Assembly: GCA_963675655.1 (NCBI GenBank)
Contig: OY776489.1
Span: 1,922,001 to 1,986,000, forward strand
Length of the DNA: 64,000 bases
Source of the DNA: CAXXOK01 sp963675655
GTDB taxonomy: Bacteria; Bacillota; Clostridia; Christensenellales; Aristaeellaceae
Direction of reading: 5' to 3'
Made by a program: the position numbers and the translations under genes
In this document: positions 25,106-34,188 of the stretch, piece by piece
Numbering within the stretch: the stretch's first letter is position 1
Layout: every line of letters starts with the position of its first letter
The notes under the pieces: generated by a model
Database searches by the model: none
What the model saw: only the letters and a program-made list of their open reading frames with translations
What the model was told of the DNA's origin: nothing

Positions 25106-25963
25106 ATGTTTCTATGTGATCAATGGCGGGATTATGAAGTGCTGGATACCGGCGATGGTGAAAAGCTGGAACGCTGGAATGATGTGGTGCTGCGTAGGCC
25201 GGACCCGCAGGTGATATGGCCAAAAGCCGAACCGAAGCTGTGGGAAAAGGCGGACGCGTGGTATACACGCAGCGAAACGGGCGGCGGTCAGTGGGATTTT
25301 CAGCGGAAATTACCGCAGCGCTGGGTGATGACGATGGGCGATTTAAAGTTTTATGTGCGCCCGACAGGGTTTAAGCATACGGGGCTTTTTCCGGAGCAGG
25401 CGGCCAACTGGGCGTTTATGCGCAAGCGGATTAAAGCGGCGAAACGCGAGGTAAAGGTACTGAACCTGTTTGCCTATACCGGGGGCGCAACGGTGGCATG
25501 TGCGGCGGAAGGCGCGCATGTTACGCATGTGGATGCGGCCAAGGGTATGGTGCAGTGGGCAAAGGAGAACCGCGACCTGTGCGGAATACCGGAAGACCGC
25601 ACCCGCTTTATTGTGGAGGATGCTAAAGCGTTTGTGCAAAGGGAGCTGCGGCGCGGCAACCGCTACGACGGGATTGTGATGGATCCGCCCAGTTATGGGC
25701 GCGGCCCCGGCGGCGAAGTATGGAAACTGGAAAACGAGCTGTACGGGCTGGTGGAGCTGTGCGCGCAGGTGTTGAGCGAACAACCGGTGTTTTTCCTGAT
25801 CAATGGGTATACGACCGGCTTTGCGGCAAGCGTACTGGGCAATGTGGCGCAGCGGTGTATGCGCGGCAGGGGCCATGTGGTTTCGGAAGAGCTGGCACTG
25901 CCGGTAACCACGGGCGGGGTGCTGCCCTGCGGTGCAACCGCGCGGTGGACACCCGATGTGTAA
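25106..25963 (+). CDS. Class I SAM-dependent rRNA methyltransferase (RlmI/RlmK-like)
   Basis: The 285-residue protein matches the catalytic half of RlmI/RlmK-type 23S rRNA cytosine/guanine methyltransferases. The SAM-binding motif I is VLNLFAYTGGATVACAAEGA (about residues 112-131), followed by VTHVDAAKGMVQWAKENRD, and the catalytic-type motif IVMDPPSYGRGP is near residue 190. The N-terminal PUA domain of RlmI is absent. The ATG at 25106 follows GAGGAGG and the last three-hairpin copy of array A. The end overlaps the pseudouridine synthase start by 8 bases, pairing two RNA-modification enzymes. Confidence 0.9.
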   Translation: MFLCDQWRDYEVLDTGDGEKLERWNDVVLRRPDPQVIWPKAEPKLWEKADAWYTRSETGGGQWDFQRKLPQRWVMTMGDLKFYVRPTGFKHTGLFPEQAANWAFMRKRIKAAKREVKVLNLFAYTGGATVACAAEGAHVTHVDAAKGMVQWAKENRDLCGIPEDRTRFIVEDAKAFVQRELRRGNRYDGIVMDPPSYGRGPGGEVWKLENELYGLVELCAQVLSEQPVFFLINGYTTGFAASVLGNVAQRCMRGRGHVVSEELALPVTTGGVLPCGATARWTPDV

Positions 25964-26675
25964 GGTAATCTACGAGGATAATCACCTGCTGATTGTCCAA
26001 AAACCGCCGAATCTGCTTACGCAAGGCGACGCCACAGGCGATGAATGCCTGCTGGATGTGATGAAGCGCTACGTAAAAGAAAAATATCAGAAGCCGGGTG
26101 CGGTATATCTGGGCTGCGTACACCGGCTGGATCGTCCTGTGGGCGGGCTGGTAGCGCTGGCACGTACCAGTAAAGCAGCGGCGCGGCTGAGCGAGCAGCT
26201 CCGCGCGCACACGATGCAGCGGGAGTATCTGGCGGTGGTTTACGGGGCGGATATTGCGCCTTCTGGCACGCTGACGGACTGGCTGCTAAAAGACAGCGCG
26301 ACTGGAAATGTGCGCGTGGCAACGGCGGGCACGCCGGACGCGCAAAAAGCGGTGCTGCATTGGCAGTGCTTGGCCAGAGACGAGGCAGAAAATCACGCAC
26401 TGTTGCATATCCGGCTGGAAACCGGACGAAAGCACCAAATTCGCGTACAGCTGGCGCAAACCGGACACCCCATTGTACAGGATTTGCGTTATGGCAGTGG
26501 CAAACCGGGCGAGCCGATTGCGCTTTGGGGTGCGGTGCTGGTGCTTGCGCACCCGACCCGGCAGGAGCGCATGACGTTTGTCAGCAAGCCGGAAGGAAAG
26601 GCGTTTAGGGCGTTTCAGCCCGCTGTTGACGCGTTTTTGGAAGCGGTGGAAAAGCCGGAGGAACATGGCTTGTGA
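25956..26675 (+). CDS. RluA family RNA pseudouridine synthase
   Basis: The 239-residue protein isomerises uridine to pseudouridine in rRNA or tRNA. It has the N-terminal IYEDNHLLIVQKPPNLLTQ motif, the catalytic motif CVHRLDRPVGGLVALA with the nucleophilic Asp near residue 59, and the LETGRKHQIRVQLAQTGHPI motif that closes the active site. There is no N-terminal S4 domain. The start at 25956 overlaps the upstream methyltransferase; longer starts inside that gene were rejected because the fold begins here. Confidence 0.93.
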   Translation: MCKVIYEDNHLLIVQKPPNLLTQGDATGDECLLDVMKRYVKEKYQKPGAVYLGCVHRLDRPVGGLVALARTSKAAARLSEQLRAHTMQREYLAVVYGADIAPSGTLTDWLLKDSATGNVRVATAGTPDAQKAVLHWQCLARDEAENHALLHIRLETGRKHQIRVQLAQTGHPIVQDLRYGSGKPGEPIALWGAVLVLAHPTRQERMTFVSKPEGKAFRAFQPAVDAFLEAVEKPEEHGL

Positions 26676-26776
26676 GCACTTGATTTGCATGCCGATTCAA
26701 TAGCGGAACCACCCGGTAAGATACGGGAGTATTTCGCTTAAACCAAACCAATAGGATAGCGATAATAAGGAGCACT

Positions 26777-27913
26777 ATGCCGAATTTTACGTTTGAAGTG
26801 ACTAAAACCTGCGCCCAAACCGGTGCGCGGCTGGGCGTTTTGCACACGCCCCACGGAGATATCCACACGCCTGTGTACATGCCCGTCGGCACGGCGGCTA
26901 CCGTAAAGGCGATGACCCCGCGGGAGCTGATGGAAATCGGCGCGGAGATTATCCTGAGTAATACCTACCACCTGCATCTGCGTCCGGGCGAGGATTTGAT
27001 TCGTGAGGCGGGCGGACTTCACCAGTTTATGGCGTGGCCAAAGCCGATTTTGACGGATAGCGGCGGTTTTCAGGTGTTTTCGCTTTCTGGTATTCGCAAA
27101 ATCAAGGAGGAAGGCGTGACCTTCCAAAGCCACTTGGATGGCAGCCGCCGGTTTATCTCGCCCGAGGTGAGCATGGATATTCAGCACGCGCTGGGCAGCG
27201 ATATTATGATGGCGTTTGACGTATGCACCGCCTATCCGTGCGACCATGCTACGGCTAAGGATGCTATGGAGCGTACCCACCGCTGGGCGGCGCGCTGTAA
27301 GGCGCACCATGCCAAAGCGCCCAGTGCGGATACACAAGCGCTGTTTGGCATTGTGCAGGGAGCGTTTTTCAACGATTTGCGCATCGAAAGCGCCAAGGTG
27401 TTAGCGGACATGGATTTTATCGGCTATGGCATCGGCGGGCTAAGCGTAGGCGAGCCAAAGCCGATTATGTACGATATGCTGGAAACCATTATGCCATATA
27501 TGCCGGGCAACAAACCCCGCTATTTGATGGGCGTCGGCTCGCCGGATTGCCTGGTGGAGGGCGTGATGCGCGGGGTGGATATGTTCGATTGTGTACTGGC
27601 GACCCGCATCGCGCGCAACGGGACCTGCTTTACCCGTGCAGGACGGCTGGTAATTAAAAACGCGAAATATGCGCGCGATTTCGGTCCGATTGAGGAGGAC
27701 TGTGATTGCTATGCCTGCCGCAACTTCAGCCGGGCGTACATACGGCATTTATTCAAAGCTGGGGAAATTACCGGTGCGCGGCTGGCCAGCATCCATAATC
27801 TACGGTTCTTGCTGCGCTTGATGGAGGATGTCCGCGCCGCTATTACGGAGGATCGCTTTGGCGATTTCCGCAAGGCATTTTTTGATAAGTACGATTTGAG
27901 CCGGAATTTCTAA
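26777..27913 (+). CDS. tgt: Queuine tRNA-ribosyltransferase (tRNA-guanine transglycosylase)
   Basis: Tgt exchanges guanine-34 of GUN-anticodon tRNAs for preQ1. The 378-residue protein is full length. It has ILTDSGGFQVFSLS near residue 93 (general base Asp), GSDIMMAFD, GIGGLSVGE, MFDCVLATRIARNGT with the nucleophilic Asp near residue 273, and the zinc site CDCYACRNFSRAYIRHL (three Cys and a His). No preQ1 riboswitch was seen upstream and no queuosine synthesis genes adjoin it, so the organism may salvage preQ1 or make it from genes elsewhere. Confidence 0.97.
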   Translation: MPNFTFEVTKTCAQTGARLGVLHTPHGDIHTPVYMPVGTAATVKAMTPRELMEIGAEIILSNTYHLHLRPGEDLIREAGGLHQFMAWPKPILTDSGGFQVFSLSGIRKIKEEGVTFQSHLDGSRRFISPEVSMDIQHALGSDIMMAFDVCTAYPCDHATAKDAMERTHRWAARCKAHHAKAPSADTQALFGIVQGAFFNDLRIESAKVLADMDFIGYGIGGLSVGEPKPIMYDMLETIMPYMPGNKPRYLMGVGSPDCLVEGVMRGVDMFDCVLATRIARNGTCFTRAGRLVIKNAKYARDFGPIEEDCDCYACRNFSRAYIRHLFKAGEITGARLASIHNLRFLLRLMEDVRAAITEDRFGDFRKAFFDKYDLSRNF

Positions 27914-28020
27914 AATTGCGGTAAATCGTAAGGGGCAATAGAACCCCGATAGATTATATTTGGACGATGCAAGCGGGAGCTTGCGCCTTGCATTCGTGAG
28001 GCTTGCTTTGGAGGGCATAT

Positions 28021-28440
28021 ATGATTGACGTAGCAGCCGCGGTCATCCGCAACGCAAGCGGGCACATTTTAATCGCACGCCGTAAGGTGGACGCGCAAGG
28101 CCAATGGGCGGCGCTGGAGGGACTGTGGGAATTTCCTGGTGGCAAGCGCGAAGCCGGAGAAACCTACGAAGCCTGCATTGTGCGTGAACTGCGTGAAGAG
28201 CTGGAACTGGCGGTGGCCCCCGTACGTATCCTGACGGAAATGGATGTGGAAACGGACGGGAGAATGATACACCTTGCCTTTGTGGAAGCAACAGCCATAG
28301 CGATAGAGCCAATGGCCCTGCACGCCCATACCGCTGTTGCGTGGGTTGAGCCGGAGCGTTTGGCGGCGTATCCGTTTTGCCCGGCGGATGAGGCGTTCGC
28401 AACGAAGTTCGAATGGAGCGCATGGACGAAGCTGCGATAA
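28021..28440 (+). CDS. Nudix hydrolase, MutT-like (8-oxo-dGTP diphosphatase type)
   Basis: The 139-residue protein carries a complete Nudix box, GGKREAGETYEACIVRELREEL (residues about 37-58; GX5EX7REUXEEXGU pattern), which binds the metal ions that cleave nucleoside diphosphate-X bonds. The short size, LWEFPGGK and the AAVIRNASGHILIARR front half match MutT-type sanitation enzymes. ATG at 28021 was chosen because GGAGG lies 6 bases upstream. The next gene, a broken acetyltransferase, starts 25 bases later. Confidence 0.93.
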   Translation: MIDVAAAVIRNASGHILIARRKVDAQGQWAALEGLWEFPGGKREAGETYEACIVRELREELELAVAPVRILTEMDVETDGRMIHLAFVEATAIAIEPMALHAHTAVAWVEPERLAAYPFCPADEAFATKFEWSAWTKLR

Positions 28441-28465
28441 AGGCACGAAGCGAAAGGAGACGAAG

Positions 28466-28888
28466 ATGGTCACTATTCGTTCATCGACCGTTGACGACCT
28501 CGGCTTGCTGCTTCCCTGCGACCAGCACATAGCAGAAGACGAGCTGGTGCGTATCCTCTCAGCTGGGCGCGTTCTGCTGGCATTTGAAGGACCGCATTTT
28601 GCGGGATGGCTTCGCTACGGCTTGTTTTGGGATGAGATCCCAATGGTGAATAGGTTGTACCTGCAGGAAGACCAACGCGGCCGGGGAAATGGCCGCACGC
28701 TGGTTATGGAGTGGGAGCGCCGCATGCTCGCCGCGGGCTATCGCCGGGTGATGTCCAGCACGCAGGCGGACGAGGATGCACAGCATTTTTAGCGCAAGCG
28801 TGGTTATCGGGATGCGGGCGCGCTGCTCTTACCGGAGCAGGCAACGGAACTGCTGTTGCTGAAGGAACTGCCCGTAAGCGTGGAATAA
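28466..28888 (+). pseudogene. GNAT acetyltransferase interrupted by one in-frame TAG
   Basis: From ATG 28466 (RBS AAAGGAG) the frame encodes a GNAT protein: IRSSTVDDLGLLLP, LYLQEDQRGRGNGRTLVME (acetyl-CoA loop) and MSSTQADEDAQHF. A TAG at 28790-28792 then interrupts the usual QHFY-RKRGYRDAG helix; translation in the same frame continues with RKRGYRDAGALLLPEQATELL to TAA at 28886-28888. The stop replaces what is normally a Tyr codon, so a single substitution inactivated the gene. Sequencing error, a truncated but stable product, or amber readthrough are alternatives. The total of 141 codons is normal for the family. Confidence 0.8.
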
Positions 28889-29072
28889 GATAGGTGCTGA
28901 TCCCTTTGCAACGAGGTTGCCCTGCATTGGGGATAGCAGAGGCAGCGCTGTTTCTGCGTTTTGCATTGGAGGCCACGGTGCCTTGCATGGCGATACAAAA
29001 AACAGGATTTTGATAGAAAAGAGAGAACAACGCATGGGGGACAGATGTTTCCTGCGAAAGGGGTGTACGAGG

Positions 29073-30476
29073 ATGAGGCTTTTATTTCGCGGCGGTACTG
29101 TTGTTACTACTGAAGGAATGTACAAGACAGATGTTTTAACGGAGGGCGAAAAAATCGCCGCCTTGGGGATCAATCTGCCTGCAGACGGCGCGCAGGTGGT
29201 GGATGTAAGCGGCAAGCTTGTGCTCCCCGGTGCGATCGACGCGCATACGCATCTGGAATGCGTATGTTCCGGCATCGATACCAGCGACGATTATTTTACC
29301 GGCACGCGTGCGGCGGCCTGCGGCGGTACGACTACCGTAATCGATTATTTGCTGCAGGCGCCGGGCGAACTGCTGCCGCAAACGCTGGCAAAGCGGATTC
29401 CCATGGCGGCAGAAAAAGCGGCGGTGGACTTTGCTTTTCATATTGGGGTAAGCGATGTAAGCACGCCGCAGCTGCTGGATAGCGTGAAAGCTGCCGTTGC
29501 CGCGGGTGTGAGCAGCTTTAAGGCGTATATGGTGTACGATTTCGGCCTTTCGGATGAGGGGCTGTATACCTTGTTGCAGGAAACCGCCCGCATCGGCGCG
29601 CTGGTGACCGTACACGCAGAAAACCGCGGCATGCTGGATGCGCGCGTAAAGGAGTACCTTGCCGATGGCAAAACAGAACCGTGGTGGCATTACATGAGCC
29701 GCAGCGAAGAAGTAACCGCCGAGGCGAACCGCCGCGCCATTGCGCTTGCGAAAGCCGCTAAAGCGCCGCTGTATCTGGTGCACCTGACGGACGAGGACGG
29801 CGTTACCGCCGTGACCGAGGCACGGGATGCGGGGTATCCCATCTTTGCGGAAACCTGTCCGCAGTACCTGAATTTCACCTGTGATGTATACCGCGAAAAA
29901 CGCGGACAGGATTATGTATGCTCGCCCGCCATCAAGGGGCGTCCCTCGCAAAACGCACTGTGGGCGGGGTTGCTGCGTGGGGATATCGCTACCGTTGCAA
30001 CCGATCATTGTCCCTTTACACAAGCAGAGAAGGATTATGGCATCCGCCTGCCGGACGGACGGGAGGGCGATTTTACCACCGTCCCCAACGGGTGCGACGG
30101 CGTAGAGACGATGTACCCGTATATGCTGACGCAGGCCAATCTGGGCCGCATCCCCTTTACGCGGGCGGTAGCGGCGTGCGCCGCAAACCCGGCGAAGCTG
30201 TTTGGGCTTGACGATCGCAAGGGCGCGCTGTGCCCTGGGCTGGATGCGGATATTGTGGTGTTCGACCCCAAACAGGATGGTGTGGTGCATGCCAAGGAAA
30301 TGCACGGCAACCTCGACCATACCATTTGGGAGAATACGGCGCTGCACGGGCGTGTAATCGCCACTTACCTGCGGGGCAAGCCTGTTTTTGCAGACGGCAG
30401 CTTTACCGGGCAGCAAGGAATGGGACATTTTTTGCCCTGCAAACCGGTACGGCTGGAATCACCTGCGCTACGTTGA
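29073..30476 (+). CDS. Dihydropyrimidinase / D-hydantoinase family amidohydrolase
   Basis: The 467-residue TIM-barrel amidohydrolase opens cyclic diamides such as dihydrouracil, dihydrothymine or hydantoins. Metal-site marks are GAIDAHTHLE (residues about 55-64), the carboxylated lysine in SSFKAYMVYD (about 150), VTVHAEN (about 185), YLVHLTDED (about 240) and ATDHCPFT (about 315). ATG at 29073 was chosen because the fold begins RLLFRGGTVVTTEG there and AAAGGGG lies 9 bases upstream. The FMN reductase gene follows 24 bases later. No beta-ureidopropionase or transporter adjoins it, so a full pyrimidine-degradation operon is not shown. Confidence 0.92.
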   Translation: MRLLFRGGTVVTTEGMYKTDVLTEGEKIAALGINLPADGAQVVDVSGKLVLPGAIDAHTHLECVCSGIDTSDDYFTGTRAAACGGTTTVIDYLLQAPGELLPQTLAKRIPMAAEKAAVDFAFHIGVSDVSTPQLLDSVKAAVAAGVSSFKAYMVYDFGLSDEGLYTLLQETARIGALVTVHAENRGMLDARVKEYLADGKTEPWWHYMSRSEEVTAEANRRAIALAKAAKAPLYLVHLTDEDGVTAVTEARDAGYPIFAETCPQYLNFTCDVYREKRGQDYVCSPAIKGRPSQNALWAGLLRGDIATVATDHCPFTQAEKDYGIRLPDGREGDFTTVPNGCDGVETMYPYMLTQANLGRIPFTRAVAACAANPAKLFGLDDRKGALCPGLDADIVVFDPKQDGVVHAKEMHGNLDHTIWENTALHGRVIATYLRGKPVFADGSFTGQQGMGHFLPCKPVRLESPALR

Positions 30477-30500
30477 CGACTGTATGCGGAGGGAAACGTG

Positions 30501-31067
30501 ATGAGAATATTGGTATTGGTAGGCAGTCCGCGTAAAATCGGCAATACGGAAATGTTGGCAGACGCATTCATCCGGGGTGCGCGGGCAGCGGGCGCAGCGG
30601 TAACCAAGTATGCCCTGCGGGAAAAGAAAATCGCCCCGTGCCGTCACTGTGATTACTGCCAAAGCCATCCCGATTGTTTAATTCGGGATGATATGGGCGA
30701 GGTGTACGATCTACTGCTGCACACCGACGCGGTGGTGTTCGCCACGCCTGTATACTTCTATTCCATGACGGCGCAGCTTAAGGCGCTGATCGACCGGCTG
30801 TACCATCCGCTGCGGGAACAAATGCCCATTGGCTATACGGCGCTGTTATCCGTTTGTGCGGATGATTCGCAGGCGGCGTTTGATCCGCTGCGGGTTACCT
30901 TTGCCGCGATTGAGAACTATCTTCACTGGACGAGGGTCGGGGAAGTAACGGTAACCGGGCTGGAGGCAAAAGGGGAGATCGCCGGTCACGCTGCCTTAGA
31001 GCAGGCGAGGGCGCTGGGCGAGCAAACGGCAAAAGCACCCTGCAAGCCGCATGTTAAAAAACCGTGA
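30501..31067 (+). CDS. Flavodoxin-fold NAD(P)H-dependent FMN reductase
   Basis: The 188-residue protein begins RILVLVGSPRKIGNTEMLAD, the FMN phosphate-binding loop of the flavodoxin-like reductase family, and contains CRHCDYCQSHPDCLIRDDM near residue 50, where a CxxCxxC-like cluster resembles the iron-sulfur flavoproteins of anaerobes, and FATPVYFYSMTAQLKALIDR near residue 85. It may be a small redox enzyme with a bound Fe-S cluster or simply a quinone/FMN reductase. ATG at 30501 follows GGAGGG by 7 bases. It is probably co-transcribed with the hydrolase gene and ends at a strong terminator. Confidence 0.88.
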   Translation: MRILVLVGSPRKIGNTEMLADAFIRGARAAGAAVTKYALREKKIAPCRHCDYCQSHPDCLIRDDMGEVYDLLLHTDAVVFATPVYFYSMTAQLKALIDRLYHPLREQMPIGYTALLSVCADDSQAAFDPLRVTFAAIENYLHWTRVGEVTVTGLEAKGEIAGHAALEQARALGEQTAKAPCKPHVKKP

Positions 31068-31117
31068 ATAATCTTTGGAAATACGAACCGTATACGCGGA
31101 GTATGCCGTACAAACAC

Positions 31118-31143
31118 AAGCGCGGCAGGCTCCGCGCTTTTTT
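31118..31143 (+). terminator. Intrinsic terminator after the FMN reductase gene
   Basis: AAGCGCGG (31118-31125) pairs with CCGCGCTT (31132-31139) across a 6-base loop and is followed by TTTT. It separates the reductase from the secA promoter. Confidence 0.85.
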
Positions 31144-31171
31144 ACGATGCAACTGTGGCTGCCGGTAACGC

Positions 31172-31201
31172 TTGAAATACCGCCCGAACCCATGCTATAA
31201 T
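31172..31201 (+). promoter_or_regulatory. Sigma-A-type promoter for secA
   Basis: TTGAAA (31172-31177), an 18-base spacer and a perfect TATAAT (31196-31201) put the start near 31208, leaving a leader of about 70 bases. Confidence 0.77.
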
Positions 31202-31277
31202 CACAATTGGCGTATTGCGCCGTAATTCCGGCTTTCGGCTTACGACTGAAAACCCATGACAGAAGGAGAACAAGGCC

Positions 31278-34016
31278 TTGGCTTTTGTAGAATTTGTAAA
31301 ATCATTACTCGGCCAGAGCAACGAGGTTGAGGTAAAACGCCTGCAAAAGATCACCGATCAGGTGCTGGCGAAAGAGGATGAGTATAAAGCGCTCAGCGAT
31401 AGCGAGCTTCGTGCCAAAACAGCGGAGTTCAAGGGCAGGGTGCAGGGCGGTACTACACTGGACGAATTGCTGCCCGACGCGTTTGCGGCGTTTCGCGAAG
31501 CGGTTTGGCGCGTGGATGGCAAGCGCCTGTTCCCCGTACAGGTGATGGGCGGCATTTGCCTGCATCAGGGCCGTATCGCCGAGATGAAAACCGGTGAAGG
31601 GAAAACCCATACCGCCACGCTGCCCGCGTACTTGAACGCACTTAGCGGCAAGGGCGTACACATCGTAACAGTCAACGATTATCTGGCCCGGTTCCAGGGC
31701 GAATGGATGGGCAACATCTTCCACTTCATGGGCATGAAGGTGGGCATTATCACCCACGATTTGGATAATGCGCAGCGCCGCGCGGCCTATGCGTGCGATG
31801 TGACCTACGGCACCAACAACGAAATGGGCTTTGATTACTTGCGCGATAACATGGTGATCCGCGAGGCGGATATGGTGCAGCGTGATCATGCTTTCGGCAT
31901 CGTGGATGAGGTCGACTCCATCCTGATTGACGAAGCCAGAACGCCGCTTATCATCAGCGGACAGGGAGACCAATCCACCGATATGTACGAAAAGGCCGAC
32001 CGCTTTGTCAGCCGCTTGAAAAACGAAGACGATTATACCATCGCCGAAAAAGAAAAAGCCGTTACCCTTACCGAGGAAGGCGTAAACAAGGCGCAGCGGC
32101 ATTTTGATGTGGAAAACATTGCCGATCTGGACAATGCTGAGTTATATCACTACATTTTACAGGGCCTTAAAGCGCACTCCATGATGAAGCGCGATGTGGA
32201 TTACGTGGTGCAGGACGGCGAAGTCGTGATTGTAGACGAGTTCACCGGCCGTTTGATGACCGGCCGCCGGTATAGCGATGGGCTGCATCAGGCGATTGAA
32301 GCCAAAGAGCATGTAAAGGTGAACCGCGAAAGCAAAACGCTGGCGACCATCACCTTTCAGAACTATTTCCGTATGTACGACAAAATCAGCGGTATGACCG
32401 GTACGGCTAAAACCGAAGAAGAAGAGTTCCAGGGCATTTATAATCTGGACGTTGTGCAGATTCCCACCAACCGCCCCATGATCCGCGATGATGCGAACGA
32501 TGTGGTCTACAAAACCCGCAAAGGCAAGTTCGGTGCTGTGGTGGAAGAGATTGTGAAACGCCACGCGACCGGGCAGCCGATTCTGGTGGGTACCGTAAAC
32601 GTGGAAACCAGTGAAATGCTCAGCCGCCTGATTGATCTGCGCGGCGTAAGCCATAACATCCTCAACGCGAAAAACCATGCCAAAGAAGCGGAAATCATCG
32701 CACAGGCCGGTTCGGTCGGCGCGGTGACCATCGCGACCAACATGGCCGGTCGTGGTACGGACATTCTGCTGGGCGGCAACCCGGATTATCTGGCACGCAA
32801 AAAAATGCGGCAGGATGGCTTGCAGGACGAAGTGATCATGGAAGCGGTTGGGCACAACGAGGACGTGAGCGAAGAAGTGCGCGCTGCCCGTGAAACCTAC
32901 AACCAGTATTTTAATGAATATAAAAAAGAAACCGATGCGGAGCACGAGCGCGTGATGTCGCTGGGCGGCTTGCACATCATCGGCACCGAGCGGCACGAGA
33001 GCCGCCGTATCGATAACCAGTTGCGCGGCCGTGCTGGCCGTCAGGGCGATCCGGGCAGCTCGCAGTTCTTTATCAGTCTGGAAGACGATGTTATGCGGCT
33101 CTTTGGCAGCGAGCGTATCGCGCCGATGGTGGAACGCCTTGGGCTGGACGAGGATCAGCCGCTGGAAGCGGGTATGCTGACCAAGCAGATCGAATCCGCG
33201 CAAAAGCGTATTGAAGGCCGTAACTACGACATCCGTAAATCTGTTTTGCAGTACGACGATGTGATGAATAAACAGCGTGAGCTGATTTACGGCCAGCGCG
33301 GCGAAATCCTCAAGGGCGATAACATGCGCCAGACTATCATCAACATGGTGCATGCGATGATTGACGCTACTGCCGAACGTAATTTTACCGGTGATGGCAG
33401 CTTTGACTGGAGCATCGACGACGCAAAAGAGTATCTGGAAGTGCTTTGCCTGAAACCCGGCACTTTCGACAAGTATGCCGATAAAATCAAGGAAATGGAA
33501 GAGCCGAACGAGCTGATCACTTTGCTGTATCAGGATGCGGAGGCTTTCTATTCCGAGCGCGAAGAAATGCTGACGGCGCTGAAAATCGACATGCGCGAGT
33601 TTGAGCGCGTAGTGCTGCTCAATGCGATCGACCGTCATTGGATGGATCACATCGACGCGATGGACGACCTGCGCGATGGCATCGGGCTACGTGCGTACGG
33701 CCAGCGCGATCCGGTAAAGGAATACCATGCCGAAAGTTACGATATGTTTAACGACATGGTGCATATGATCCGCGAAGATACCGTGCGCCGCCTGTTCCAG
33801 AGCCGCGTAGAGCGTCTGCCGGAACGCCACAAGGCCGTAGATGTTTCCAAAACGCAGGAAGGTTTTGCCGGCGGTAAACCTAACGATAACGGACAGGCCA
33901 AAAAAGGCGGCGCGCCTACGGACATTAACAAGCCCGGTGCGGTAGGCCGCAACCAGCCCTGCCCTTGCGGCAGCGGCAAAAAGTACAAGCATTGCTGCGG
34001 GAAGAACGCAGGCTGA
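31278..34016 (+). CDS. secA: Protein translocase ATPase SecA
   Basis: SecA drives protein export through SecYEG. The 912-residue protein has the full layout: nucleotide-binding domain 1 with MKTGEGKTHTATLPAYLNAL (Walker A near residue 105) and IVDEVDSILIDEARTPLIIS (DEAD-type Walker B near 212), the preprotein cross-linking region, nucleotide-binding domain 2 with TNMAGRGTDILLGGNP and RIDNQLRGRAGRQGDPGSS, helical scaffold/wing regions, and the C-terminal zinc motif CPCGSGKKYKHCCG used for SecB or lipid contact. TTG at 31278 lies 9 bases after AAGGAG. secG of the same pathway is at 47030-47266. Confidence 0.98.
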   Translation: MAFVEFVKSLLGQSNEVEVKRLQKITDQVLAKEDEYKALSDSELRAKTAEFKGRVQGGTTLDELLPDAFAAFREAVWRVDGKRLFPVQVMGGICLHQGRIAEMKTGEGKTHTATLPAYLNALSGKGVHIVTVNDYLARFQGEWMGNIFHFMGMKVGIITHDLDNAQRRAAYACDVTYGTNNEMGFDYLRDNMVIREADMVQRDHAFGIVDEVDSILIDEARTPLIISGQGDQSTDMYEKADRFVSRLKNEDDYTIAEKEKAVTLTEEGVNKAQRHFDVENIADLDNAELYHYILQGLKAHSMMKRDVDYVVQDGEVVIVDEFTGRLMTGRRYSDGLHQAIEAKEHVKVNRESKTLATITFQNYFRMYDKISGMTGTAKTEEEEFQGIYNLDVVQIPTNRPMIRDDANDVVYKTRKGKFGAVVEEIVKRHATGQPILVGTVNVETSEMLSRLIDLRGVSHNILNAKNHAKEAEIIAQAGSVGAVTIATNMAGRGTDILLGGNPDYLARKKMRQDGLQDEVIMEAVGHNEDVSEEVRAARETYNQYFNEYKKETDAEHERVMSLGGLHIIGTERHESRRIDNQLRGRAGRQGDPGSSQFFISLEDDVMRLFGSERIAPMVERLGLDEDQPLEAGMLTKQIESAQKRIEGRNYDIRKSVLQYDDVMNKQRELIYGQRGEILKGDNMRQTIINMVHAMIDATAERNFTGDGSFDWSIDDAKEYLEVLCLKPGTFDKYADKIKEMEEPNELITLLYQDAEAFYSEREEMLTALKIDMREFERVVLLNAIDRHWMDHIDAMDDLRDGIGLRAYGQRDPVKEYHAESYDMFNDMVHMIREDTVRRLFQSRVERLPERHKAVDVSKTQEGFAGGKPNDNGQAKKGGAPTDINKPGAVGRNQPCPCGSGKKYKHCCGKNAG

Positions 34017-34049
34017 CGCTGGGGGACGGCGGAGGGCGAGGGAACGGCA

Positions 34050-34131
34050 GGGGCTACGCGCCCCCGCGCCCCGCGGTTAAGGACTTTCGCCCTTAACAAT
34101 CCCTTCTTTACCCGCGTAATACGCGGGTAAA
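34050..34131 (-). repeat. Three-hairpin element after secA, minus orientation
   Basis: After the secA stop come GGGGC-tac-GC-GCCCC (about 34050-34065), TTAAGG/CCTTAA (34077-34096) and TTTACCCGCGT/ACGCGGGTAAA (34107-34131, 11 bp, AAT loop). Spacing and order match the element after ileS, with different sequences. The interval 34017-34049 is G-rich and holds no gene. Confidence 0.62.
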
Positions 34132-34188
34132 AGGGAAAATGGAGAAGAGCACACCAGCATATTGGCTTGGGCGGGAAAACGAATGAAA

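Noticed and set aside
24294..25268. Minus-strand open frames translating the repeat units
   Set aside because: They arise from the repeat sequence itself, recur with the unit, have no ribosome binding sites and match no protein family.
26676..26776. preQ1 riboswitch before tgt
   Set aside because: No preQ1-I or preQ1-II core was found in the 101-base gap.
29136..30428. 430-codon minus-strand frame opposite the dihydropyrimidinase-like gene
   Set aside because: Antisense shadow with no recognisable domain or ribosome binding site.
32157..33650. 497-codon minus-strand frame inside secA
   Set aside because: Antisense shadow of a highly conserved gene with strong codon bias; composition is unlike a real protein.
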